64,000 nucleotides of DNA from JAAURB01 sp049647265 (GTDB taxonomy: Bacteria; Cyanobacteriota; Cyanobacteriia; Cyanobacteriales; Microcoleaceae). The notes beneath the pieces are model-generated. The model saw only the letters and a program-made list of their open reading frames with translations. It was not told the origin of the DNA and searched no databases. Where the stretch lies: assembly GCA_049647265.1 (NCBI GenBank), contig JBARXJ010000036.1, positions 21,301 through 85,300 on the forward strand, written 5' to 3'. Numbering within the stretch: the first letter of the stretch is position 1; every line of letters starts with the position of its first letter. Position numbers and translations under genes: made by a program. Below are positions 17,920-27,493 of this stretch, piece by piece.

Positions 17920-19134
17920 ATGAACTTATCTCTGAAACAGTTAACCGTTTACTTATCTTTACTTTCGATTGGGGGGGGCAGTGGATGGCTGGGAAATCGC
18001 TATCTTTATACCCAAAATCAACTGAAACAATCGACCGCTGTTCCGGTTGTGCGGCCTGTTGCCCCCAATCAACCCCCTCGAATTCGGGAAAATCGGGTAA
18101 TTGTTCGTCACAGTTCTAATTTTATTGCCGAAGCGGCGGAAAAAGTAGGGCCAGCAGTCGTCCGAATTGACGCGACAAAGCGACTAAAAAACTCTTCTAA
18201 TACACTGAATAATCCTTTGTTAAAACGGTTCTTTGGCGACCAGTTACCCACCCCCAAAGAAAGAGTTCGTCATGGCACCGGATCGGGCTTTATTATTTCT
18301 GCTGACGGCCAAGTATTGACCAATGCTCATGTGGTAAATGGGGCGGATGTAGTTCAGGTCACTTTAAAAGATGGTCGTCGGTTTGAAGGCAAGGTGAAAG
18401 GGATTGATGATGTGACAGATATTGCCGCAGTCAAACTTGATTTAAAGGAAGAATTACCTTCTACTCCCATTGGTCGCTCTGATATCATTGTACCGGGTCA
18501 GTGGGCGATCGCCATTGGTAATCCATTAGGATTAGATAATACGATTACGGTCGGAATTATTAGTGCCACGGGTCGTTCTAGCTCACAAGTGGGGATTCCC
18601 GATAAACGAGTTCGTTTTATTCAAACCGATGCCGCAATTAATCCAGGTAATTCGGGTGGGCCGTTGCTGAATGATGAAGGAAAAGTGATCGGGATTAACA
18701 CCGCCATTCGAGCTAATGCCCAGGGGCTTGGATTTGCGATACCGATTGAAACGGCATTACGAATTGGGACTCAGCTTTTTGATAAAGGCAAAGCCGATCA
18801 TCCTTTTCTCGGTGTGCAAATGATGGAGTTGAGTGCTGCTAATGTTGAAGATATGGCAGAACAACTCGAAGTTAATATTGTCCAAACTCAAGGAGTACTG
18901 GTGGTAAGGGTTGTCGAAGACTCTCCGGCTGCGGTTTCCGGCATTGAAAAAGGAGATGTTTTACAAAAAATTGGAGGTATACCCGTCAATACGCCGACTC
19001 AGGTGCAAGAAGTTGTAGAAATGAGTTTAATTGGTGAGGAACTTGAAATTGAAGTGAATCGTTCCGGTGAAGTTAAACGTTTGAAAGTGAAGCCAACTCC
19101 ATTTCCCGAATCAGCCCTGGCAACAGAAAATTAA
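17920..19134 (+). CDS. HtrA/Deg-family serine protease (HhoA/HhoB/HtrA type)
   Basis: A 404-residue S1C protease. An N-terminal membrane anchor or signal (about 7-24) is followed by a variable linker, a trypsin-like domain with catalytic H137 (LTNAHVV), D167 (DVTDIAAVKL) and S245 (NPGNSGGPLL), and one PDZ domain from about 290 to 395. Cyanobacterial members act in the periplasm or thylakoid lumen side on damaged or misfolded proteins. The single PDZ fits this trio, but I cannot tell HhoA, HhoB and HtrA apart by eye. It is monocistronic, transcribed away from sigC. Confidence 0.9.
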   Translation: MNLSLKQLTVYLSLLSIGGGSGWLGNRYLYTQNQLKQSTAVPVVRPVAPNQPPRIRENRVIVRHSSNFIAEAAEKVGPAVVRIDATKRLKNSSNTLNNPLLKRFFGDQLPTPKERVRHGTGSGFIISADGQVLTNAHVVNGADVVQVTLKDGRRFEGKVKGIDDVTDIAAVKLDLKEELPSTPIGRSDIIVPGQWAIAIGNPLGLDNTITVGIISATGRSSSQVGIPDKRVRFIQTDAAINPGNSGGPLLNDEGKVIGINTAIRANAQGLGFAIPIETALRIGTQLFDKGKADHPFLGVQMMELSAANVEDMAEQLEVNIVQTQGVLVVRVVEDSPAAVSGIEKGDVLQKIGGIPVNTPTQVQEVVEMSLIGEELEIEVNRSGEVKRLKVKPTPFPESALATEN

Positions 19135-19262
19135 ACTTCGCACATCATTTTTAGCCATCATGGACTAGAGAGAATTTGGGATAGGTTAATAATCTGAGTG
19201 TTTTCGTTCTCTCCTAGTCCCTTCAGACTCAGGAATTTGGATAACGCTTCTGTTAAAGTCGA

Positions 19263-19595
19263 TCAACCTGCATCCATTGACCCTGTTTTGGACAGGTTAT
19301 GATCTAAATGCATCCGCCGTTCCATTTGACTGAGAAAATATCCCGTCATCATTGCTGAGGCTAATAAACCAGCTAAATTTTCCCGGTTTGTGGTAATTTG
19401 TACATCAAAGTCTTCTGTGGGCAATACACCAATTAAACCTTGGACATTTCGAGAGATTATCTCTTTCACCTCCGAGCTAGCTGACTGAGCTACATGAGTC
19501 AGAACCTCAGGATGCTGATGCTGAAGGTAATCCAAAAGAGAATTTTCCGAAATTTCGCGATCATTGGATTTAAGAAAATCGGGGTTAAATACCAT
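19263..19595 (-). CDS. DUF760 domain protein
   Basis: 110 residues when started at the ATG at 19595 (MVFNPDFLKSND), as in homologues. The frame stays open to 19649, but that extension looks non-coding. The core LLDYLQHQHPEVLTHVAQSA and the segment VQITTNRENLAGLLASAMMT are the DUF760 signature, a family of cyanobacteria and plastids. A plastid relative has been linked to protein quality control, but no role is established in cyanobacteria. It is soluble and is followed 130 bases downstream by the HtrA gene in convergent orientation. Confidence 0.85.
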   Translation of the reverse strand: MVFNPDFLKSNDREISENSLLDYLQHQHPEVLTHVAQSASSEVKEIISRNVQGLIGVLPTEDFDVQITTNRENLAGLLASAMMTGYFLSQMERRMHLDHNLSKTGSMDAG

Positions 19596-19788
19596 GAGGT
19601 GAGCCTGAATATCTGACTGTGTACTTCTAGTGTAGTCTATTGTGTCCAAGAGTCGTGAAATGAATTTGTAAAGATATCCGATCTAGCCGCTAAATCAGAA
19701 TAAAATGCGCGCAAATCTACTACAATTATCAATGAATTCAACCGGATATACTGATTGTTTGTTAAAACAGCTACACTTTATTTAACCT

Positions 19789-20346
19789 TTATACTTCTAG
19801 TTCTTCATTTTCAGCTTCAGAAATGGATGGATCTATTTTTGTAGTTTGATCTACATCACGAGTTTCAAATTTTAAGGCTAATTGATGGGGAAGTTGATCG
19901 ACTTGAAAATACTGATGAAATTTTTTAGTAACTTGCAACCAATAAGAACGAGTTTCTGCTTGTTTGCGTTTATGAATAAATCCTTGTTCGACCAATTCCT
20001 GCACCTGTTGATAAGCCCCTGAACCTCGGAGTTCGACGAGTTGGGTTTGTGCCATACCTTTATTAAGAGCGATCGCAGCCAGGGTTCTTAATGCTCCCAC
20101 CCCCAACTCAGGCGGAATTAAAGTATCAATTAGTTCTCGATAAGTTTCTCTCAATTGTAATGTATATTTGCCCTTAATTTCTATCACTTCTAAGGCAGTT
20201 TCTCGTTGAGCATAATCAGACATGATCTGTGTCAAAGCAAGTTTCACCACTTTGCGATCTGCTTGAACCCGTTCAACAATTTCTTTTAGCTCTAAGGGTT
20301 CACCTTTAAGATACAAAATCGCTTCAATTTTAGCAATCAAACTCAT
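19789..20346 (-). CDS. scpB: Segregation and condensation protein B
   Basis: A 185-residue ScpB: two winged-helix domains, the first starting IAKIEAILYLKGEPLELKEI and the second around PPELGVGALRTLAAIALNKG. LRGSGAYQQVQELVEQGFI is the conserved recognition region. It is the kleisin-interacting subunit of the SMC-ScpA-ScpB complex that compacts and separates chromosomes. The length is normal. The start at 20346 is followed by the expected MSLIAKIEAIL. It is downstream of rnj on the same strand, but a probable terminator lies between them, so it likely has its own promoter. Confidence 0.88.
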   Translation of the reverse strand: MSLIAKIEAILYLKGEPLELKEIVERVQADRKVVKLALTQIMSDYAQRETALEVIEIKGKYTLQLRETYRELIDTLIPPELGVGALRTLAAIALNKGMAQTQLVELRGSGAYQQVQELVEQGFIHKRKQAETRSYWLQVTKKFHQYFQVDQLPHQLALKFETRDVDQTTKIDPSISEAENEELEV

Positions 20347-20550
20347 ATTTTCTACAATATTTTAATTTTATATAACCTGTCATTCGCGATTTACGCGATC
20401 GCGTTATTGCATCACACAGTTAGTCCGCTCATCTAGTAGAGTTAAATGGCTCGATCAAACACTACCAATAAGCACATCAATATTTATATACTAAGTTAAA
20501 GTTGTCGTAAAAAAGAATTTAACTAATTTTTTATATCGTATTTCTCTATC

Positions 20551-20588
20551 TATAAATAAAGAAGAGACGCACAGAATTGAACGTCTCT
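20551..20588 (-). terminator. Probable terminator after rnj
   Basis: Reading the minus strand, AGAGACG (20588-20582) pairs perfectly with CGTCTCT (20569-20563) around a 12-base loop and runs into TCTTTATTTATA. It begins about 18 bases beyond the rnj stop codon, so it probably ends the asd-dapA-rnj transcripts before scpB. Confidence 0.6.
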
Positions 20589-20605
20589 ACATTGCAACTA
20601 ACAGT

Positions 20606-22513
20606 TTATGAGGCTACCCGTGCCGCTGTACGAGTTCGCCGCCGTCCTGTTGGGGTGGGAGAATTTGTTGAATCCGTTGAAGCAGAAGAATTCGTTGAAG
20701 TAGAAGAATCCGTTGAATTTGTTGAATTTGTTGAAGAAGAGGTGGCCCCCTCATCTGGGGTATTTACAAGTAACACCAGTAATGGATTACTTTGCATTTC
20801 CCGTCGCAGCAGTCGCTGTAATGAACGTTCGATTTCTGTTTTGACTCCAACCCAATCAATTTCTTTCTCACCATTCTCAAACGAACGTGCTAACTCTGAC
20901 CAACGGTCATTTAAGGTTTGTTCGATGGCTTGAGTCATGAGCTTTTGTAACAATGCTGCATCGGCACTACTGACCACCCCTTTGAGATGAACTTGAGGTT
21001 GAGTTAACAATTGACCCTCTAAACCAATCGCAGCGGCAACCGTGACTACGCCATCTTCTGCCAGTTGTTGCCGTTCTTTGAGGACATCATCTCGAACAAA
21101 ACCAGAGCGAGACGAGTCAACCGGTTCAATTCCCGATTGAACTTTATCCCCGATACAAATAGAATCTTCGGTCAATTCCACCACATCCCCATTATCAATA
21201 ATGATCATATTTTCTGGGGGAACACCCATACTTTGAGCGGTTTGAGAATGCTTAATTAACATCCGGTGTTCGCCATGGACCGGGACGAAAAAGCGAGGGC
21301 GAGTCAAAGCCAGCATGAGTTTGTGGTCTTCTTGACAACCATGTCCAGAAACGTGAATCCCTTGATGACGGCCATAGACCACGTTTGCTCCGAGCATCAT
21401 CAATTTATCAATTGTCCGAACTACCGCAATGGTATTACCAGGAATGGGGTTGGCAGAAAAGACAACCGTATCCCCTTGTTTGATGCGAATTTGACGGTGT
21501 GCGCCGTTAGCAATGCGAGTTAAAGCCGATAAGGGTTCTCCTTGGGAACCTGTGGTGAGAATCAAGACTTTTTCATCCGGTAAATCTCGAATGGCATTGA
21601 GGGGAACAAACAGGTGATCTGGACATTTAACATATCCCAAGTTCCGAGCATGGGCAATTACATTTAACATTGAACGTCCGACGACTGCCACAGAACGTCC
21701 GATTTTTTCCGCAATCCCTAATATGATATTTAAACGGTGAACCGAAGAAGCGAAAGTTGTGACTAAAACCCGTCCCGATGCTTGAGTAAAGACCCGTTCT
21801 AGGTTGGGTGCAACGGAGGCTTCTGAAGGGGTAAAGCCAGGGGTTTCAGCATTTGTCGAATCACTTAATAAACAGTGAACGCCTTTTTCGCCATATTCTG
21901 CTAAACGTTGTAAATCAAACCGTTCGCCATCAACGGGAGTATGGTCTATCTTGAAGTCTCCGCTATGAATAACTACACCAATCGGGGTATTAATGGCAAC
22001 GGTAAAACTATCTGCCATGGAGTGGGTATTGCGGATATATTCGACTAAGAAATGCTTCCCAATCCGGACAATATCGCGAGGACGAACCGATCTTAATTCT
22101 GTGCGGTCAGATACTCCTGCTTCTTCTAATTTCCCTTGCAACAATGCCATCGCTAGACGGGGGCCATAAATCACTGGAATATCAAATTGTTTGAGGTGAA
22201 ATGCAATCCCACCAATATGATCTTCGTGACCGTGAGTCACAATCATGCCTTTAATTTTGTCGGCGTTTTCTCGCAGATAGGCAACATCAGGCAGAACAAT
22301 ATTGACCCCATGCATCCCATCGGTTGGAAATCCTAAACCTGCATCTAAAAGGATAATTTCATCCTCATATTCAAACACACAGGTGTTTTTACCAATTTCA
22401 TGGAGTCCGCCTAAGGGAATAATTTTTAATGTAGGTTGATTGGAAGGTGTTTTAATCACTTTACGGTTAGAGTTACGAGTTTTGAGAATGGGTGCAGTTT
22501 TACTTGTGACCAT
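20606..22513 (-). CDS. rnj: Ribonuclease J
   Basis: 635 residues. The metallo-beta-lactamase/beta-CASP core starts at about residue 28 (LKIIPLGGLHEIGKN), with the metal ligands H94, H96, D98 and H99 in MIVTHGHEDHIGG. The beta-CASP signature HVSGHGCQEDHKLML and the C-terminal FVPVHGEHRML follow. The enzyme is a 5'-to-3' exo- and endoribonuclease for RNA decay and rRNA processing. The last ~45 residues are unusual: a Ser/Thr/Asn tract made from near-identical triplets, ending in a basic PTGRRRTRTAAR tail. It follows dapA on the same strand after about 155 bases, as in many cyanobacteria. Confidence 0.95.
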   Translation of the reverse strand: MVTSKTAPILKTRNSNRKVIKTPSNQPTLKIIPLGGLHEIGKNTCVFEYEDEIILLDAGLGFPTDGMHGVNIVLPDVAYLRENADKIKGMIVTHGHEDHIGGIAFHLKQFDIPVIYGPRLAMALLQGKLEEAGVSDRTELRSVRPRDIVRIGKHFLVEYIRNTHSMADSFTVAINTPIGVVIHSGDFKIDHTPVDGERFDLQRLAEYGEKGVHCLLSDSTNAETPGFTPSEASVAPNLERVFTQASGRVLVTTFASSVHRLNIILGIAEKIGRSVAVVGRSMLNVIAHARNLGYVKCPDHLFVPLNAIRDLPDEKVLILTTGSQGEPLSALTRIANGAHRQIRIKQGDTVVFSANPIPGNTIAVVRTIDKLMMLGANVVYGRHQGIHVSGHGCQEDHKLMLALTRPRFFVPVHGEHRMLIKHSQTAQSMGVPPENMIIIDNGDVVELTEDSICIGDKVQSGIEPVDSSRSGFVRDDVLKERQQLAEDGVVTVAAAIGLEGQLLTQPQVHLKGVVSSADAALLQKLMTQAIEQTLNDRWSELARSFENGEKEIDWVGVKTEIERSLQRLLRREMQSNPLLVLLVNTPDEGATSSSTNSTNSTDSSTSTNSSASTDSTNSPTPTGRRRTRTAARVAS

Positions 22514-22669
22514 GTTTATTTCGAGTTAAGTTGACAATGTGAGCGCTAACAATTGGATAGACAAACCTTGATATAAAGCTCTAAGTTTTAGTGAAGTTAG
22601 CAAAAACTGTAAGACTAGTGATTCACTTTGATTCGTATTTTGTGAGGTTATTTCAAACTGGAAAACAGA

Positions 22670-23560
22670 TTAAGTTTGAATTAAATTCAGTTCACTCAAA
22701 ATATTTTTCAGGGTTTGGATAACATCTGTTGAAGGTGGAGTTAAAGGAAGACGAGTCTCACCCACATTCCAACCTTGTAACTGTAGTGCTGCCTTGACAG
22801 GAATTGGATTGGCTACGACAAATAGCGCTTTAAACAATCCAAATAGCTTGAGATGAATTTGGCTTGCCGTCTGTACCTGGCCTGCTTCAAAGGCTTGAAT
22901 CATCTGCTGTAGCTGCATTCCGACAAGATGACTGGCTACACTAACTACACCGCTGGCGCCAACAGCGAGCATGGGTAATGTCAAAGAATCATCTCCAGAG
23001 TAAATCTTAAATTCAGGAGGTGTCAAGCGTCGAATCTGACTGACTTGATCGAGGCTACCACTTGCTTCTTTAACGGCAACAACATTCGGCACCTCTGCCA
23101 AACGTGCAACCGTTTCGGGTTGAAGATTGCATCCAGTTCGCCCAGGTACATTGTAAAGCATAATTGGAAAATCTGCCGCAGCCATCGCGATCGCCTTAAA
23201 ATGTTCGTAAAGGCCATCTTGGGGAGGCTTATTGTAATAAGGGGTGACTTGCAACGAACCATCTAACCCTAGATGAGCGGCTTTTTGAGTGGCTTCAATT
23301 GCTTCTTGAGTAGAATTTGAACCCGTTCCCGCCATCACTTTGGCTTTGGTTCCGACTGCCTTTTTCACCACCTGAAATAGTTCGTATTCTTCATCCCAAG
23401 TTAGGGTGGGAGATTCACCGGTTGTCCCACAGACAACTAAAGTATCTGTACCATGATCTGCCAAATAAGCCGCGAATTGTTCAGCCACGGCATAATTGAC
23501 CATTCCTTCTTCTGTAAACGGCGTAATCATTGCCGTCATCACCGATCCAAAACTTACCAT
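22670..23560 (-). CDS. dapA: 4-hydroxy-tetrahydrodipicolinate synthase
   Basis: 296 residues when begun at the ATG at 23560 (MVSFGSVMTAMITPF), which matches homologues; the frame continues 12 codons upstream. A TIM-barrel aldolase with the Schiff-base lysine K164 in NVVAVKEASGS, Tyr136 in MLYNVPGRTG and the GTTGES pyruvate-binding loop. It condenses pyruvate with aspartate semialdehyde, the first step of the lysine/diaminopimelate branch. The aspartate semialdehyde comes from the product of the next upstream gene (asd), so the pair forms a pathway unit. Confidence 0.95.
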   Translation of the reverse strand: MVSFGSVMTAMITPFTEEGMVNYAVAEQFAAYLADHGTDTLVVCGTTGESPTLTWDEEYELFQVVKKAVGTKAKVMAGTGSNSTQEAIEATQKAAHLGLDGSLQVTPYYNKPPQDGLYEHFKAIAMAAADFPIMLYNVPGRTGCNLQPETVARLAEVPNVVAVKEASGSLDQVSQIRRLTPPEFKIYSGDDSLTLPMLAVGASGVVSVASHLVGMQLQQMIQAFEAGQVQTASQIHLKLFGLFKALFVVANPIPVKAALQLQGWNVGETRLPLTPPSTDVIQTLKNILSELNLIQT

Positions 23561-23647
23561 CTGTCTTCTATAACATTGTGCCAGTTGCTCAGCCACTCAA
23601 CTGAGAGGTTGATCGTGAGCGTGAATAATCCTCAAACCTGTAAAATT

Positions 23648-24709
23648 TTAATGATGGGTTGCTAATGCAGGGCGATTGACAAGCCAATTTCGATTCACTA
23701 ACAGTTCTGCAATTTGAACCGCATTTAAGGCAGCGCCTTTACGCACTTGATCGCCACTGAGCCATAATTCTAACCCACAAGGGTGAGATAGATCTTGACG
23801 AATACGACCCACTAAAACGGGATCTTGTCCCGTCGCATCAATGGGCATGGGAAAATAATTGGCATCCCAATCTTCAACTAATTTGACCCCAGGTGAAGCC
23901 GCTAAAATTTCCTTTGCCTGGGCGACATCAAACGGTTGAGCAAATTCTAAGTTAATCGCTTCTGAATGCGCCCGTAGCACAGGAACCCTAACACAGGTGG
24001 CAGACACTCGCAAATCTTCTACCCCGAAAATTTTACGAGTCTCGTTGACCATTTTCATCTCTTCTTGACAATATCCCGCCTCATTCAAGGGAGAATTATG
24101 GGGAAACAGATTAAAGGCTAAGGGATAAGGAAATAACTCGGCTTTAGGATCTTCTCCATTGAGAATAGCTCTGGCTTGAGTTTTAACCTCTTCCATTGCC
24201 CGTGCCCCAGCACCACTCGCGGATTGATAAGTCGCCACAACAATTCGTTGTATGGGTTGTACCTGATACAACGGCCACACTGCAACGGCCATCAAAATTG
24301 TGGTGCAATTGGGGTTAGCAATAATACCTTGATGCTGGGCGGCGGCTTCTGGGTTAACCTCCGGCACCACTAAAGGCACATTGGGTTCCATTCTAAAGGC
24401 ACTGGAATTGTCAATCACCACAGCCCCCGCTTCTACCGCAATGGGAGCCCAGGCTTTAGAGGTAGACCCGCCGGCAGAGGCTAACACTAAGTCAATATTG
24501 TCAAAGGCTTTGTCATTGACAGCTTCAACGCTAAGAGACTCTCCTTTAAAGTTTAAAGGGGTTCCCGCCGAGCGGGGAGAGGCTAACAGTTTTAACTCCG
24601 CGACTGGAAAGTTACGGCTCTCCAATAACTCCAGCAGCTCGGCTCCCACTGCCCCAGTGGCTCCTAAAATGGCGACCCGATAAGATTTTGACAAGTTGGT
24701 TTCCTCCAC
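23648..24709 (-). CDS. asd: Aspartate-semialdehyde dehydrogenase
   Basis: A 353-residue NADP-dependent enzyme that converts aspartyl phosphate to aspartate semialdehyde for lysine, threonine, methionine and cell-wall diaminopimelate. Visible features are the Rossmann motif VAILGATGAVGAELL (residues 12-26), the catalytic Cys135 in ANPNCTT and the general-base His248 in RVPVLRAHSEA. It is the first gene of asd-dapA-rnj and is divergent from tig across a 280-base region. The length is normal. Confidence 0.95.
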   Translation of the reverse strand: MEETNLSKSYRVAILGATGAVGAELLELLESRNFPVAELKLLASPRSAGTPLNFKGESLSVEAVNDKAFDNIDLVLASAGGSTSKAWAPIAVEAGAVVIDNSSAFRMEPNVPLVVPEVNPEAAAQHQGIIANPNCTTILMAVAVWPLYQVQPIQRIVVATYQSASGAGARAMEEVKTQARAILNGEDPKAELFPYPLAFNLFPHNSPLNEAGYCQEEMKMVNETRKIFGVEDLRVSATCVRVPVLRAHSEAINLEFAQPFDVAQAKEILAASPGVKLVEDWDANYFPMPIDATGQDPVLVGRIRQDLSHPCGLELWLSGDQVRKGAALNAVQIAELLVNRNWLVNRPALATHH

Positions 24710-24939
24710 ACAAAGATGATTTTTTTAAATAAAGTTGAAATTTATAATTTTATCGATGCAATCGGTGCATTCTGTAACTTAGAATAAATAGGTTGTTCCT
24801 CATTAAAAATGATCATAACTGTCCGTTTCAGGAGGGTTGACACGGACACCACTGCCCATAATAATCAACAAGGCGCTTGAACTGGCGTAGGATACCCTTG
24901 AACAACGAACGTCAAATCCTCTTAATCTCAAATTATAGT

Positions 24940-24965
24940 CCCCCAGAATCAATTCGTGCTGGGGG
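24940..24965 (+). promoter_or_regulatory. Hairpin in the tig 5' leader
   Basis: CCCCCAG (24940-24946) pairs perfectly with CTGGGGG (24959-24965) around a 12-base loop, ending 25 bases before the tig start codon. There is no U-run, so it is not a terminator. It may affect tig translation or mRNA stability. Confidence 0.45.
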
Positions 24966-24990
24966 TGATTAAATTCAGCATATCACGACT

Positions 24991-26424
24991 ATGAAAGTAA
25001 CCCAGGAAAAACTTCCCAAGAGCCAAATTGGTATCGATATTGAAATCCCACCCGAACAGTCTAAAACTGCTTACGAACAGGTTATTCGCAACTATGCCAG
25101 AAACGTGAATATTCCTGGGTTTCGTAAAGGGAAAGTTCCCCGTCATATCCTGGTGCAGCGCCTCGGGGCAGAACGCATCAAAGCCGCAGCCCTCGATGAT
25201 CTGATGCAACAATGTCTCCCCAAAGCCGTTGAACAGGAGAAGATTGAACCTATTGGTGAGTTTGAGTTACGGGGAGATGTCGATCAACTCGTTCAACAGT
25301 TTGAACCGGGTAAGCCCATTACCATTCAAGCGGCGGTTGATGTCAAACCGGAGGCGAATCTAGAAACCTATACAGGGTGGACTGTGCAAGCCGAGGAAGT
25401 GGCTTATGATCCTGAGCAAGTCAATCAAGTCTTAGAACAAGAACGGGCTAAACTGTCTACGTTAATTCCGATTGAAAATAGACCCGCTCAGGAAGGAGAT
25501 GTGGCTTTTATTGATTTTAAAGGGGTTTTCGCCGACGGGGCTGAAGGAGAAGAACCTACAGAAATTCCGGGCGGACAGGCAGAAAATTTTGAGGTTGAGA
25601 TTACTGAAGGACAATTTATTCCAGGGTTTACCGAAGGCGTTGTGGGAATGAATCCTGGGGAAACTAAAGAATTAAATTTGAGTTTTCCTGAAGATTACGG
25701 TAACGAAGATTTGGCAGGACAAGCGGCAGTTTTTACCATTACTTTAAATGAAATTAAGGAAAAAGAACTTCCCGAACTCGATGATGATTTTGCCCAAGAA
25801 GCAAGCGAATTTGAAACCATTGCAGAACTTCGAGAATCTCTAGAAAAACGCTATAAAGAAGAGGCAGAAGAGAAAACTCGTGCTAACAAAGAAAAGGCAT
25901 TAGCGAAAGTCTTGGTGGAGAGCATGGAGGTAGAATTACCCGAAACCCTAATTCGTCAAGAAGTGGATCAAATGCTGACCCAACAAGCGATGCAGCTTAG
26001 CCAAATGGGAATTGATGTCAAACGGTTTTTTACCAGTGATATGGTTCCTAAAATGCGAGAAAATGCTCGCCCTGAAGCCATTCAACAGCTTAAACAATCT
26101 TTGGGAATTCAACAGGTGGCGAAACTTGAATCGATTAGCGTTGATGAAGAAGAAATTAAGGCAGAAGAAGCTAAAATTCGTGAGCAACTTAAAGATCAAG
26201 AAGTCGATCCACAACGGCTACGGGAAGTGGTTGAAAATGATCTCATCACCAAGAAAACTTTTGCTTGGTTAGAGGAACATTCTACCGTTGAGTTAGTCCC
26301 TGAAGGCAGTTTGAGTGAGTCTGATGAAGAAGAAATCGATGAGGGGGAAACTGTTGAACCTGAAGTGAGCGCCGAGACGGCGACTGTTGATGTTGAAGCA
26401 GTAGCCTCAACCGAGGAAGAGTAA
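24991..26424 (+). CDS. tig: Trigger factor
   Basis: A 477-residue ribosome-associated chaperone. The N-terminal ribosome-binding domain carries the signature GFRKGKVPRHIL (about 43-54), which docks beside the exit tunnel. A FKBP-type peptidyl-prolyl isomerase domain follows (about 160-250, EGDVAFIDFKG), then the helical substrate-cradling C-terminal domain. It ends in an acidic tail (about 440-477) rich in Glu/Asp/Val, common in cyanobacterial members. It lies upstream of clpP-clpX on the same strand, the classic order linking nascent-chain folding to degradation. Confidence 0.96.
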   Translation: MKVTQEKLPKSQIGIDIEIPPEQSKTAYEQVIRNYARNVNIPGFRKGKVPRHILVQRLGAERIKAAALDDLMQQCLPKAVEQEKIEPIGEFELRGDVDQLVQQFEPGKPITIQAAVDVKPEANLETYTGWTVQAEEVAYDPEQVNQVLEQERAKLSTLIPIENRPAQEGDVAFIDFKGVFADGAEGEEPTEIPGGQAENFEVEITEGQFIPGFTEGVVGMNPGETKELNLSFPEDYGNEDLAGQAAVFTITLNEIKEKELPELDDDFAQEASEFETIAELRESLEKRYKEEAEEKTRANKEKALAKVLVESMEVELPETLIRQEVDQMLTQQAMQLSQMGIDVKRFFTSDMVPKMRENARPEAIQQLKQSLGIQQVAKLESISVDEEEIKAEEAKIREQLKDQEVDPQRLREVVENDLITKKTFAWLEEHSTVELVPEGSLSESDEEEIDEGETVEPEVSAETATVDVEAVASTEEE

Positions 26425-26769
26425 GGATGGGTTATTGGTCATTCGTTCTTTGAGGTTCGCGTTGAAGCAGGGTGAGGGGGAAATCAATTTTTCCTGATTC
26501 CCTTTCATCAATGGGAATAACACTTGAGTCTTTCAAATAACAAATGACTTGGGACGAATAACCAATACCCCCATTTCCTTAAAAGTACGCCATAATTAAA
26601 GACAATATTAAATTAAAGATAATCGCTCATGCATCCGCGATCTATCTTTAGAAATTAGCAATATTGATCTAGAGGGTCGGATACCCACCCCATACGAGAG
26701 ACCTAAAATTTGTCTACAATTGCTCCAAAAGTCGTTAAAAATTTAGTATTTTCTTGATTTTTGTGTTTT
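26425..26769. other. tig-clpP intergenic region with short repeats
   Basis: 345 bases without a gene. Near the left end GGTTATTGGTCATTCGTT, and near 26550 ACGAATAACCAATACC, are imperfect inverted copies of the same degenerate heptamer-type sequence (variants of AATGAC/GAATAACC), also seen near 3210, 39120 and 53950. The right part is A+T-rich and probably holds the clpP promoter. Confidence 0.5.
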
Positions 26770-27480
26770 ATGATTTGGTCTGAATCTTTCCATCGCCCAA
26801 TTCGGAGTTATTCCGAGCACGACATCGCTAGCAACCGTCAAGTTGATGTCAACTTAGGCCCATCGAACGTCGTTCCGATGGTGGTAGAACAATCTGGCAT
26901 GGGAGAACGGGCATTTGACCTGTATTCTCGCTTATTGCGAGAGCATATCATCTTTCTGGGAACTGCCATTGATGATGATGTTGCCAATGCTGTTAGCGCT
27001 CAGATGTTGTTTCTAGAAGCTGAAAACCCAGAAAAAGATATTCAGCTCTATATCAATTCCCCAGGGGGTTCTGTCACGGCTGGGATGGGCATTTATGACA
27101 CGATGCAACAGATTCGCCCCGACGTTGTTACCATATGTTATGGTTTAGCGGCTAGTATGGGAGCGTTTTTGTTAGCCGCAGGTACAGCCGGAAAGCGGAT
27201 GTCTCTACCCAACTCCCGAATTATGATTCACCAACCCCTAGGTGGGGCGCAAGGGCAAGCGGTGGATATTGAAATTCAAGCTAAAGAAATCCTGTATCAT
27301 AAGCAAACTCTCAATCAGCTCCTGGCTAATCATACCGGTCAGCCTATAGAACGAATTGAGGTAGATACTGAACGGGACTTCTTTATGGCTGCCCAAGAGG
27401 CAAAGGAATATGGTCTAATAGATCAAGTGATCACTAAACAGAATTTCCCTGTGCCTGGAGAATCTGTTCCCGCAGTCTAA
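26770..27480 (+). CDS. clpP: ATP-dependent Clp protease proteolytic subunit
   Basis: A serine peptidase of the ClpP fold. Numbered from the ATG at 26770, the catalytic triad is S129 (GLAASMG), H154 (RIMIHQP) and D203 (DTERDFFM). INSPGGSVTAG is the oxyanion/handle region. The start is uncertain: the first ~35 residues (MIWSESFHRPIRSYSEHD) are not part of the fold and may be a propeptide, and a TTG lies at 26761. Its pairing with clpX 14 bases downstream indicates an operon for the ClpXP protease. The sequence fits the catalytic cyanobacterial ClpP rather than the inactive ClpR. Confidence 0.94.
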   Translation: MIWSESFHRPIRSYSEHDIASNRQVDVNLGPSNVVPMVVEQSGMGERAFDLYSRLLREHIIFLGTAIDDDVANAVSAQMLFLEAENPEKDIQLYINSPGGSVTAGMGIYDTMQQIRPDVVTICYGLAASMGAFLLAAGTAGKRMSLPNSRIMIHQPLGGAQGQAVDIEIQAKEILYHKQTLNQLLANHTGQPIERIEVDTERDFFMAAQEAKEYGLIDQVITKQNFPVPGESVPAV

Positions 27481-27493
27481 AAATGAGGCAAAT

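Noticed and set aside
20577..20933. 118-codon plus-strand frame rich in Glu/Val
   Set aside because: It is the antisense of the Ser/Thr/Asn triplet tail of rnj, an expected shadow of a repeat.
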